A DNA stretch of 5,819 bases from Pseudomonadota bacterium. Lineage in GTDB: Bacteria; Pseudomonadota; Alphaproteobacteria; Rhizobiales; Xanthobacteraceae. Shown here piece by piece: positions 1-5,660 of the stretch; position 1 is the first letter of the stretch, and each line of letters starts with the position of its first letter. Where the stretch lies: positions 1-5,819 of the forward strand of contig JAEVZN010000014.1 in NCBI GenBank assembly GCA_023392205.1, given 5' to 3'. The position numbers and the translations under genes are program-made. The notes below the pieces were generated by a model. It saw nothing but the letters and a program-made list of their open reading frames with translations, did not search any database and was not told the origin of the DNA.

Positions 1-377
1 GCTATACGTACTCGGCGCATCCGCTGGCAGTGGCGGCGGGCCTTGCCACGCTCGATGTCTATCGCGACGAGGATCTGTTCGCGCGCACCAAAAAGATCGA
101 GCCCGCCTGGTACGACGCCTGCATGACGCTGAAGGGTCTGCCGAATGTGCTCGACATCCGCTGCGTCGGTCTCACCGTCGGCATTGATCTGGCGTCGAAG
201 CCCGACGGCGTCGGCAAGCGCGGGTTCGAGGCGATGGAGCGCGGCTTCCACGACGAGGGGATCATGCTGCGCGCGGTCGGCGATTCGCTTGCCATGTCGC
301 CGCCGCTGATCGTCAGCGAGAACCAGATCGGCGAGATTTTCGAAAAGACCGCACGGGTGATCAAGGCGGTGGGGTAG
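1..377 (+). CDS. Class III PLP-dependent aminotransferase, omega-amino acid:pyruvate type (C-terminal part, 5' truncated)
   Basis: The frame is open from the left edge (first full codon at base 3) to a TAG stop at 375-377, giving about 124 residues. It begins with YTYSAHPLAVAAGLATLDVY, the class III aminotransferase segment that follows the PLP-lysine region (family pattern GYTYSGHP..AAGLA). It ends with a typical C-terminal subdomain containing GIMLRAVGDSLAMSPPLIVS and then NQIGEIFEKTARVIKAV. The SPPLI block and the preceding R-x-x-GD stretch are typical of omega-amino acid/beta-alanine:pyruvate aminotransferases, which move an amino group from an omega-amino acid or amine to pyruvate in the cytoplasm. 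The catalytic lysine and most of the cofactor site lie outside the window, so substrate specificity cannot be read. An internal GTG at base 30 is not the real start, because the family homology runs upstream of it. Related options are other class III enzymes such as putrescine or taurine aminotransferases. The family call is secure; the substrate is inferred. Confidence 0.88.
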   Translation, partial: YTYSAHPLAVAAGLATLDVYRDEDLFARTKKIEPAWYDACMTLKGLPNVLDIRCVGLTVGIDLASKPDGVGKRGFEAMERGFHDEGIMLRAVGDSLAMSPPLIVSENQIGEIFEKTARVIKAVG

Positions 378-385
378 GGCCGTTA

Positions 386-411
386 TCCCTCCTCCGCAAG
401 CGGGGGAGGGA
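386..411. terminator. GC-rich hairpin in convergent gap, candidate bidirectional terminator
   Basis: Left arm 386-396 (TCCCTCCTCCG) pairs with right arm 401-411 (CGGGGGAGGGA) around the tetraloop CAAG. This gives 11 pairs, one of them a T393-G404 wobble. The hairpin lies between the stops of two converging genes (377 on +, 424 on -), so it could end transcripts from both sides. Neither side has an immediate T-tract: on + the sequence runs CAAGAAAGAATTTTATT, with the T-run about 11 bases past the stem. It is therefore not a textbook intrinsic terminator and may instead be an mRNA 3'-end stabiliser or a dispersed palindromic repeat. Confidence 0.55.
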
Positions 412-423
412 CAAGAAAGAATT

Positions 424-1410
424 TTATTCCGCCGGCCGCCGGAAGCCGATCACCTCGTTGTTGCGCGTGGCGCGGTCGGCATCCGTTTCGCCGATGACAT
501 AGGTCGGGCGGCCTCGCGATTCGCGGAAGGTGCGGCCGATATATTCGCCGATGATGCCGAGCACCAGCAATTGCGCGGCGCCGAGAATGGCCACCGTCGC
601 CATCAGCGAGGTCCAGCCGCTGACCGTGCCCGGCACGAGCCAATAGCTGACGACGGTATAGATTACGAGCATCAGGCCAAGGCCCGCAAATACCAGCGAC
701 AGCCAGATCGCGAGCCGCAGCGGCCGCACGCTGTGCGCGGCGATGCCCATGACCGCCAGATCGATCATCCGCTTCAGTGTATATTTGCTCTCGCCATAGG
801 TGCGCGCACCGCGCGAGAAATTCACCGTCTCGGTCGGGTAGCCGAGCCAGCGCACGGTGCCGCGCAGAAACACGTCCTGATCCGCGAAGTTATTAATGGT
901 CTCCACAACCTGCCGGTCCAGCAGCATGTAGTCGGCACTTCCCGGCTCGATGCTGACATCGCCGATGGCATCCAGCATCCGGTAATAGAGACGCGAACTC
1001 ACGCTTTTCATCGCCGGCAGCGAGGCGTCGCCGTCATTGCGCCGTGTGGTGACGACCTTGGTGCCGTTGCGCCAGGCCGCGACCAGTTGCGGGATGATTT
1101 CCGGCGGATGCTCGAAATCGGCATCCATCACGATCACCGCATCCCCGCGCGCATGCCGCAGGCCTGCCCGCAGCGCCTCCTGATGCCCGAAATTGCGCGT
1201 GAAGGAGAGATAGCGGACGGTGGGATGGGCATCGGCCACAGCCCGCAGCGCGGTCAACGTGCCGTCCTGCGATCCGTCATCCACAAAGACGATTTCGAAG
1301 CGGCCGAAGCCCTGCAGCACGCCCTCCAGCGCGCGCACCATCGGCGCGATATTCCCGGCCTCGTTATAGGCCGGCAACACGACGCTGATATCGGGGGCAG
1401 GTTCGCTCAT
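424..1410 (-). CDS. Family 2 glycosyltransferase, polyprenyl-phosphate sugar synthase type (GtrB/ArnC/RgtE-like)
   Basis: This 328-residue protein is a membrane-associated inverting GT2 enzyme. The family transfers a sugar from a nucleotide-sugar to undecaprenyl or dodecaprenyl phosphate on the cytoplasmic face. Visible landmarks are SVVLPAYNE (9-17), the nucleotide-binding VDDGS (43-47), the metal-binding DAD in VMDADFEHPPE (94-104), TRRNDGD (122-128), GSADYMLLDRQVV (157-169) and RTYGESKY (203-210). Two membrane helices follow at about 230-258 and 265-288, and then the GEYIGRTFRESRGRPTYVI tail, which is characteristic of GtrB/YfdH-like and dolichol-phosphate-mannose-synthase-like proteins. 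Length is normal for the family. I chose the ATG at 1408-1410 because the GT fold begins a few residues later. An upstream in-frame start at 1491 would add 27 residues with no family resemblance and would run into the divergent promoter space. The Shine-Dalgarno is weak (GGAGAG lies rather far upstream). The divergent GT39-type gene is a likely partner. The transferred sugar cannot be deduced. Confidence 0.88.
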   Translation of the reverse strand: MSEPAPDISVVLPAYNEAGNIAPMVRALEGVLQGFGRFEIVFVDDGSQDGTLTALRAVADAHPTVRYLSFTRNFGHQEALRAGLRHARGDAVIVMDADFEHPPEIIPQLVAAWRNGTKVVTTRRNDGDASLPAMKSVSSRLYYRMLDAIGDVSIEPGSADYMLLDRQVVETINNFADQDVFLRGTVRWLGYPTETVNFSRGARTYGESKYTLKRMIDLAVMGIAAHSVRPLRLAIWLSLVFAGLGLMLVIYTVVSYWLVPGTVSGWTSLMATVAILGAAQLLVLGIIGEYIGRTFRESRGRPTYVIGETDADRATRNNEVIGFRRPAE

Positions 1411-1553
1411 TCTACAAGTCTCGGTTTCTCTCCGCGGCCGTTTGAGGGCGTTTGCGGGCTTTGCATTGACGGCCGCCTGGTGGCCGGGCACTCATGCCTT
1501 GGCCGGTCCGTCTCGCGGCCAGGGTTTCCAGAGATTTCGCATACTACGACAGC
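1411..1553. promoter_or_regulatory. Divergent intergenic region, presumed to hold both promoters
   Basis: These 143 bases separate the starts of the two oppositely oriented glycosyltransferase genes, so both promoters should lie here unless transcription comes from further away. A TTGACG box at 1466-1471 resembles a -35 element for the rightward gene, but no good -10 follows at normal spacing. A small inverted repeat, GGCCGC-CTG-GTGGCC, sits at 1471-1485 (six pairs including one G-T) and could be an operator or chance in GC-rich DNA. No convincing sigma-70 promoter is visible on the leftward strand. The region shrinks to 83 bases if the rightward gene starts at its upstream ATG (1494). Confidence 0.35.
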
Positions 1554-3077
1554 ATGGACGCGAGAACGACCAGCACACGCGATTTTCTGGCGCCGATTGT
1601 GGATTTCGCCCTGCGGCATCCCGCGCGCACGCTCGCCATCGTGCTGGTGGCGCATTTTCTGGTCTGGACCGCGCTGCCGCTCTTGACCGCGGCCAATCTC
1701 GAACTCGATCTGGCCGAGGATCTGGCGCTCGGCAAGGAATGGCAGCTTGGTTACTGGAAGCATCCGCCGCTACCCTGGTGGCTGGCGGACCTGAATTTCC
1801 GCCTGACCGGGAAGGTTGAGGCCATCTACATCCTGAGCCCGCTGGTCATCGCGGCCTGTTTCGTGGGCGTCTATCTGCTGGCCCGCGACATGGTCGGGCG
1901 CACCCAGGCGCTGATCGCGAGCCTGTCGCTGGTCGGGATGCATTACTTCAATTATTCGGCGGTAAAATTCGCCCATGACCAGATGCAATTGCCGTTCTGG
2001 GCCTTTGCCGCGCTGTTTCTCTATCGCGGGCTGGTGAATGGGCGGCTGCTCGACTGGGCGTTGGCCGGTGTCATGCTGGCGCTCGCCTTCTGGTCGAAAT
2101 ACGCCGCCTTCGCACTCGCCGTCAGTCTGGCGCTGTTCCTAATCCTCGATCCGCAGGCGCGGCGCAGCTTGCGCACGCCCGGCCCCTGGATGATGGCGGC
2201 AGCTTTTCTGGTGGTGATCGCGCCCAACGCCTGGTGGCTGGTGGAGTCGGGGTTCCTGCCCTTCCAATATGTCACCGAACGCGCGCGCATGGCGCAGCAC
2301 TGGTACCAGTATTTCACATTCCCGATCGTCTGGACGGTCACGCAAGCCTTTTTCATCCATCCGGCGCTGATCCTGCTCGGGCTGACGTTGCTGCCGCCGG
2401 CGAAGCCGGACATCCCGCAGCCACCGTCGGTGCATTTCGCGCGCCGCTATGCGGCCATGCTGGCCTTCGGTCCGTTCGCGGTGGTCACCGTGGTGGCGGC
2501 GCTGAGCGGCCGCGCACCGATTGCCATGTGGGGTTATCCGCTCTGGACCTTCCTCCCGCTGGCGGCGGTGCTCTGGTTCGGGCCGGTCACCGACGGGATC
2601 AGACTGCGCATCTTTGCCGGCGGCGTGATCTTCCTGTTCTTTCTCGGACCGGCCATTTTCATCGGCACTTACTTTGCCGAACAATCGCTGCGGGTGCGGC
2701 CGAAGGCGACCGAATTTCCCGGCCGCGTGCTGGCGGAACGGCTCACCAGGGAATGGCGCGACGCTACCGGCGCACCCTTGCGCTATGTCGCCGGGACCGA
2801 ATTCGTGGCCAACAACGTCGCCGTCTATGCGCCCGAGCGGCCGAGCGTGGTGGTGCATGGCCGCCCGAAGATCAGTCCGTGGATCGACATGGACGATCTC
2901 AAGCGCAAGGGCGTGCTGGTGGTGTGGGAAGATGGCCTCGCCTCCGCGCATACCGGCGAATGGCGGGAGCGGTTCGGCGCGCGGGGTGAGCCCGGCCTGC
3001 TCGAATTGCCGCGCCAGACGCGTCGCAATGCGCCGCCGGTGCGGATCCGCTACTGGATCGTGCCGCCTGCGGATTGA
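1554..3077 (+). CDS. Family 39-type membrane glycosyltransferase (ArnT/PMT/Rgt-like)
   Basis: This polytopic inner-membrane protein of 507 residues resembles the PMT/ArnT superfamily. Members take a sugar from a polyprenyl-phosphate carrier on the periplasmic side and transfer it to lipid A, LPS core, another glycan or protein. After a first helix (about 27-44), the first periplasmic loop carries the acidic cluster ELDLAED (50-56) and then GYWKHPPLPWW (66-76), matching the family layout of a catalytic acidic residue followed by an HPP motif. Further hydrophobic segments lie near 92-110, 116-133, 143-160, 166-182, 184-200, 211-228, 254-280, 299-318, 325-343 and 352-374. About 130 C-terminal residues form a soluble, presumably periplasmic domain. 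I prefer the ATG at 1554. An in-frame ATG at 1494 would add 20 residues without clear homology, and neither start has a strong ribosome binding site. The adjacent divergent GT2 gene is the plausible donor-making enzyme. The family call is firm; sugar and acceptor are unknown. Confidence 0.85.
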   Translation: MDARTTSTRDFLAPIVDFALRHPARTLAIVLVAHFLVWTALPLLTAANLELDLAEDLALGKEWQLGYWKHPPLPWWLADLNFRLTGKVEAIYILSPLVIAACFVGVYLLARDMVGRTQALIASLSLVGMHYFNYSAVKFAHDQMQLPFWAFAALFLYRGLVNGRLLDWALAGVMLALAFWSKYAAFALAVSLALFLILDPQARRSLRTPGPWMMAAAFLVVIAPNAWWLVESGFLPFQYVTERARMAQHWYQYFTFPIVWTVTQAFFIHPALILLGLTLLPPAKPDIPQPPSVHFARRYAAMLAFGPFAVVTVVAALSGRAPIAMWGYPLWTFLPLAAVLWFGPVTDGIRLRIFAGGVIFLFFLGPAIFIGTYFAEQSLRVRPKATEFPGRVLAERLTREWRDATGAPLRYVAGTEFVANNVAVYAPERPSVVVHGRPKISPWIDMDDLKRKGVLVVWEDGLASAHTGEWRERFGARGEPGLLELPRQTRRNAPPVRIRYWIVPPAD

Positions 3078-3198
3078 CCGCGCGTGCTTGGGATTTCGGG
3101 CAGGCTTTGCCTTGCGCTTGGCACACGCCTCGTGGACATTGGGGCATGGCGGGGCGAATCACGCGGCAGGGATTCCACGCCTCTGCAACAGGCCCGAT
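3078..3198. other. Intergenic region upstream of the EAL-domain gene
   Basis: These 121 bases follow the glycosyltransferase stop and precede the ATG of the EAL protein. The gap is long enough for an independent promoter. I see no clear sigma-70 boxes and no strong terminator hairpin. A sequence starting TGGCAC at 3119 resembles half of a sigma-54 promoter but lacks the downstream GC. The Shine-Dalgarno before 3199 is poor. Confidence 0.3.
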
Positions 3199-4671
3199 AT
3201 GCTGCGGTGGACGGCGATCTTTATTGCAATCTGCATCATCCTGATCGCAGGCTCGGCTGGCGCCGTCGGCTATCTGCTATTCGGCCTGAGCGGCACCGAG
3301 GCCGCGGTCATCGCGCTGGCGGTCCTGTCGTCTCTGGCGCTCTACCAGACGGTCAGTGCCAGGCTGCGCGACCGCGACGATATCAGCGACAAGATCGCCG
3401 ACCTGTCGCGCGGGACCGCCGATCTCGCCCGCCAGGTGGGGGAACTCGGTCGTCAGGTGATCGCGTTGCAGGATCAGGAGGCCGCGCGGCGCAGCCGCGG
3501 CGCCAACGATCCGCTGGCGGCGGAGATCGACGAACTCGGCGGACTGGTCACGCAACTGGCGGAAACCGTCGCCGCGCATGAGAGCCGCTTTTCGGAATTG
3601 CAGACGGTCGCGCCGCCGGCCGCCGCAATGCAGGCCGCCGTGCAACCCGCAACACAGCCTGAAACGCAACCGTTGGCGCAAATGGCTGCGCCGGTCGCCG
3701 CGCCTGTGGAACCGGTAACGCAATCCGCCATCCCGGCCGCCGCTATACCTGCAAGTCCGCCAAGCCCGGCGCCTGCCAAACCTGCCGAGCCCGAAGCCAC
3801 CGGGCCGCTCAAGGGCAAGAGCGCCGAGGAGATCAGGGCGATTTTGCGCGGAGCGATCGAGGACAACCGCATCGATCTCTATCTGCAGCCGGTCGTGACC
3901 CTGCCGCAGCGCAAGGTGCGCTATTACGAGGCCGTCACGCGCCTGCGCATGGAGGACGGCAGCCTCATCCTGCCCAGCGATTTTCTGATCCATGCCGAGA
4001 AAAACGGGCTCATCCCGCTGATCGATCATGTGCAGCTGTTCCGCTGCGTGCAGGTGCTGCGCCGGCTGATGCTGAAGAACCGCGATGTCGGCCTGTTCTG
4101 CAATGTGTCGCTGCTCACCCTGAACGAGCCCGATATCTTCCGCCAGTTTCTGGATTTCCTTGACGCCAATCGCGCGCTGGCGCCGTCGCTGATGCTGGAA
4201 TTCACGCAGGAATCGCTGCGCAGCATGGGGCCGCTGGAGCAGGAAAGCCTCGGCGCGCTGATCTCGCTCGGCTACCGATTCTCCATGGATCACGTCACCG
4301 ATCTGCGCATGGGGCCGCGCGATCTGTCGGAAATGGGCGTGCGCTACGTGAAAGTGGCCGCTCATGCCCTTCTCAGCAAGGCGGCCACGGCCGGCGACAT
4401 CCACGCCGCCGATCTGTCCGACCTGCTCGGCCGGCATGGCATCAGCCTGATCGCCGAGCGGATCGAAGCCGAGTCCGCCGTGGTCGATCTGCTCGATTAC
4501 GACGTGCGGTTCGGGCAGGGCTTCCTCTTCTCGCCGCCGCGCCCGGTGCGCGCCGAGGCGTTGCAGGGGTCTTCCGCCCGCGCCGAATCCGTGGTGGCGG
4601 ATTTTGCCGAAAGCCGCCCGGCCGCCACGGCTCCGGCGCTGGCGACCCTCAACCCCCGCGCCGCATTCTGA
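3199..4671 (+). CDS. tipF: Membrane-anchored coiled-coil protein with degenerate EAL domain, TipF-like
   Basis: The 490-residue protein has four parts. Two N-terminal membrane helices lie at about 5-28 and 33-51. A charged heptad-like region (55-135, for example DKIADLSRGTADLARQVGEL) is a likely coiled coil. A low-complexity Ala/Pro/Gln linker spans 137-200. An EAL-type domain spans about 207-450. Caulobacter TipF has this same order; it is a c-di-GMP-binding, non-hydrolysing factor needed for flagellum assembly. Retained EAL-domain positions include LQP (229-231), E244 (EAV replaces EAL), N302, E334, K385, E420, E423 and Q440 in GQGFLFS. The DDFGTG loop is replaced by D364-H365-V-T-D, and the ELTE motif reads EFTQ, so phosphodiesterase activity is unlikely. 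The ATG at 3199 is chosen because the membrane segment begins directly after it; the frame stays open further upstream but gives Arg/Pro/Cys-rich sequence that overlaps the glycosyltransferase gene. The CheY-like gene nearby fits a motility role. The TipF identity rests on architecture and memory of the family; a generic EAL protein is the alternative. Confidence 0.72.
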   Translation: MLRWTAIFIAICIILIAGSAGAVGYLLFGLSGTEAAVIALAVLSSLALYQTVSARLRDRDDISDKIADLSRGTADLARQVGELGRQVIALQDQEAARRSRGANDPLAAEIDELGGLVTQLAETVAAHESRFSELQTVAPPAAAMQAAVQPATQPETQPLAQMAAPVAAPVEPVTQSAIPAAAIPASPPSPAPAKPAEPEATGPLKGKSAEEIRAILRGAIEDNRIDLYLQPVVTLPQRKVRYYEAVTRLRMEDGSLILPSDFLIHAEKNGLIPLIDHVQLFRCVQVLRRLMLKNRDVGLFCNVSLLTLNEPDIFRQFLDFLDANRALAPSLMLEFTQESLRSMGPLEQESLGALISLGYRFSMDHVTDLRMGPRDLSEMGVRYVKVAAHALLSKAATAGDIHAADLSDLLGRHGISLIAERIEAESAVVDLLDYDVRFGQGFLFSPPRPVRAEALQGSSARAESVVADFAESRPAATAPALATLNPRAAF

Positions 4672-4713
4672 GCGGGCCGGACGGGGTGACGCGGCGCGAA
4701 AGCCGCGCTAATT

Positions 4714-4728
4714 CCGGCGCCCCGCCGG
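4714..4728 (+). terminator. GC hairpin between the EAL and HAD genes, candidate terminator or attenuator
   Basis: CCGGCG (4714-4719) pairs perfectly with CGCCGG (4723-4728) around a CCC loop, followed by TCCCGTTTTCCC. The stem is strong but the T-run is short and offset, so termination would be partial at best. A smaller five-pair stem (GCGGC 4691-4695 with GCCGC 4702-4706, loop GCGAAA) lies just upstream. If the HAD gene starts at 4755, both hairpins sit in the 83-base gap after the EAL stop and could insulate the two genes or lie in the HAD leader. Confidence 0.35.
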
Positions 4729-4740
4729 TCCCGTTTTCCC

Positions 4741-4746
4741 GCAAGG
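4741..4746 (+). promoter_or_regulatory. Ribosome binding site supporting a TTG start
   Basis: GCAAGG ends eight bases before the TTG at 4755-4757 and contains the AAGG core of a Shine-Dalgarno sequence. No ATG lies in frame near the beginning of the conserved HAD domain, and the GTG at 4686 has no comparable site. This favours TTG as the initiation codon. Confidence 0.5.
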
Positions 4747-4754
4747 TTTGCCCT

Positions 4755-5612
4755 TTGACCATCTTCACCGACCATTTCGAGGCCATCGCCGCCGATTACG
4801 ATGTCGTGCTCTCCGATGTCTGGGGCGTCGTGCATAACGGCGTCGCGGCCTTCCCCGAGGCCTGCGACGCGCTGACCAGGGTTCGCGTCGGCGGCGGTAC
4901 CGTCGTGCTGATCACCAATGCGCCGCGGCCGAACAATGTGGTGGCCGACCAGGTGGCGCAATTCGGCGCGCCGCGCAGCGTCTACGATGCCATCGTCTCG
5001 TCCGGCGACGTCACCCGCGATGTGATCGCGCAACGCGCGGGCCAGAGCATCCTGCACATCGGCCCGAAGCGCGATCTGTCGATCTTCGAGGGGCTGGACG
5101 TGCGCTTCGCGCCCGTCGAAACGGCGGATTACTGCATCTGCTCGGGCCTGTTCGACGAGGAAAGCGAGACCGCGGAGGACTACCGCGACCTGCTCACCAA
5201 AATGAAGGCGCGCGGCATGTTCATGGTCTGCGGCAATCCCGATGTGGTGGTGGAACGCGGCGAGACCATGCTTTATTGCGCGGGCGCGATTGCCGATCTC
5301 TATGCGAAATTGGGCGGCGATGTACTGTATGCCGGCAAGCCCTATGCGCCGATCTACGATCTTGCGCTGAAACTGGCGCAGGACCAGCGTGGGCAAGCCG
5401 TCGCCCGGAAACGCGTGATCGCCATCGGCGATTCGGTGCGCACGGATTTCGCGGGCGCTGCGTCCTACGGCATCGATTGCATGTTCGTCACCGCAGGCAT
5501 CCATGCGGCGGATTTCGGCGGCCGCCACGACCCCGATCCGGATGCGGTCGAGCGCGTGCTGATGGCGGCCGGCGGCAAGCCGCGCGCGATTGCACGGAAG
5601 CTCGCATGGTGA
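4755..5612 (+). CDS. HAD superfamily class IIA hydrolase, TIGR01459-type (NagD-related)
   Basis: This 285-residue cytoplasmic protein belongs to the C2-capped HAD phosphatases related to NagD and 4-nitrophenylphosphatase. Motif I is LSDVWGVVHNG (19-29), with nucleophile D21. Motif II is LITNAPRP (52-59), with T54 and N55. The motif III lysine is K195 in AGKPYAPIYDLAL. Motif IV is AIGDSVRTDFAGA (223-235), with metal ligands D226 and D231. The cap domain lies between, roughly 80-190. The second motif I position, usually Asp in phosphatases, is Trp23. As I recall this DVWGV form is typical of this subfamily, so it is not a fresh mutation, but it leaves the enzymatic activity uncertain. I chose the TTG at 4755: GCAAGG lies at 4741-4746 at suitable spacing, and the homologous fold begins directly after. 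A GTG at 4686 would add 23 residues with no family resemblance and would read through two hairpins. The substrate is unknown; a sugar or nucleotide phosphate is only a guess. Confidence 0.85.
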   Translation: MTIFTDHFEAIAADYDVVLSDVWGVVHNGVAAFPEACDALTRVRVGGGTVVLITNAPRPNNVVADQVAQFGAPRSVYDAIVSSGDVTRDVIAQRAGQSILHIGPKRDLSIFEGLDVRFAPVETADYCICSGLFDEESETAEDYRDLLTKMKARGMFMVCGNPDVVVERGETMLYCAGAIADLYAKLGGDVLYAGKPYAPIYDLALKLAQDQRGQAVARKRVIAIGDSVRTDFAGAASYGIDCMFVTAGIHAADFGGRHDPDPDAVERVLMAAGGKPRAIARKLAW

Positions 5613-5617
5613 CGGCT

Positions 5618-5638
5618 CTTGCCCCTGAAAGGGGGAGG
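5618..5638. terminator. Hairpin in second convergent gap, candidate bidirectional terminator or dispersed palindrome
   Basis: CTTGCCCCT (5618-5626) pairs with AGGGGGAGG (5630-5638) around a GAA loop, giving eight pairs with one G-G mismatch and one T-G wobble. It lies between the HAD stop (5612) and the stop of the converging CheY-like gene (5661). No T-tract follows on +. The right arm and flank (GGGGGAGG followed by AAAGAAAAG) resemble the hairpin at 386-411. Confidence 0.45.
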
Positions 5639-5660
5639 TAAAGAAAAGCCTCGCCTCGGA

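Noticed and set aside
571..1686. Long + strand open frame (371 codons) opposite the GT2 gene
   Set aside because: Its product is rich in Arg, His and Ala without domain resemblance, and it is antisense to a gene with clear family motifs. It is a typical GC-rich shadow frame.
2139..2989. Additional overlapping open frames on both strands inside the GT39-type gene
   Set aside because: Neither frame encodes hydrophobic segments or known motifs; the + strand frame 3 product with clear membrane helices explains the region.
3119..3133. Possible sigma-54 promoter (TGGCAC...) before the EAL gene, attractive for a flagellar gene
   Set aside because: The GG at 3120-3121 is followed ten bases later by GT rather than the required GC, and the TTGC part is missing, so the match is only half a site.
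2674..3198. Upstream extension of the EAL frame into the glycosyltransferase gene
   Set aside because: The 175 extra residues are Arg/Pro/Cys-rich, out of frame within the GT39-type gene, and precede a natural start with a membrane helix at 3199.
3277..4437. Long - strand open frame (386 codons) opposite the EAL gene
   Set aside because: The product is Arg/Gln/His-rich with no recognisable motif and is fully antisense to the EAL protein. It follows from codon bias on the other strand.
4497..5528. Long - strand open frame (343 codons) opposite the HAD gene
   Set aside because: Composition is Arg/Ala/His/Asp-rich without domain features and it is antisense to a well-supported HAD gene.
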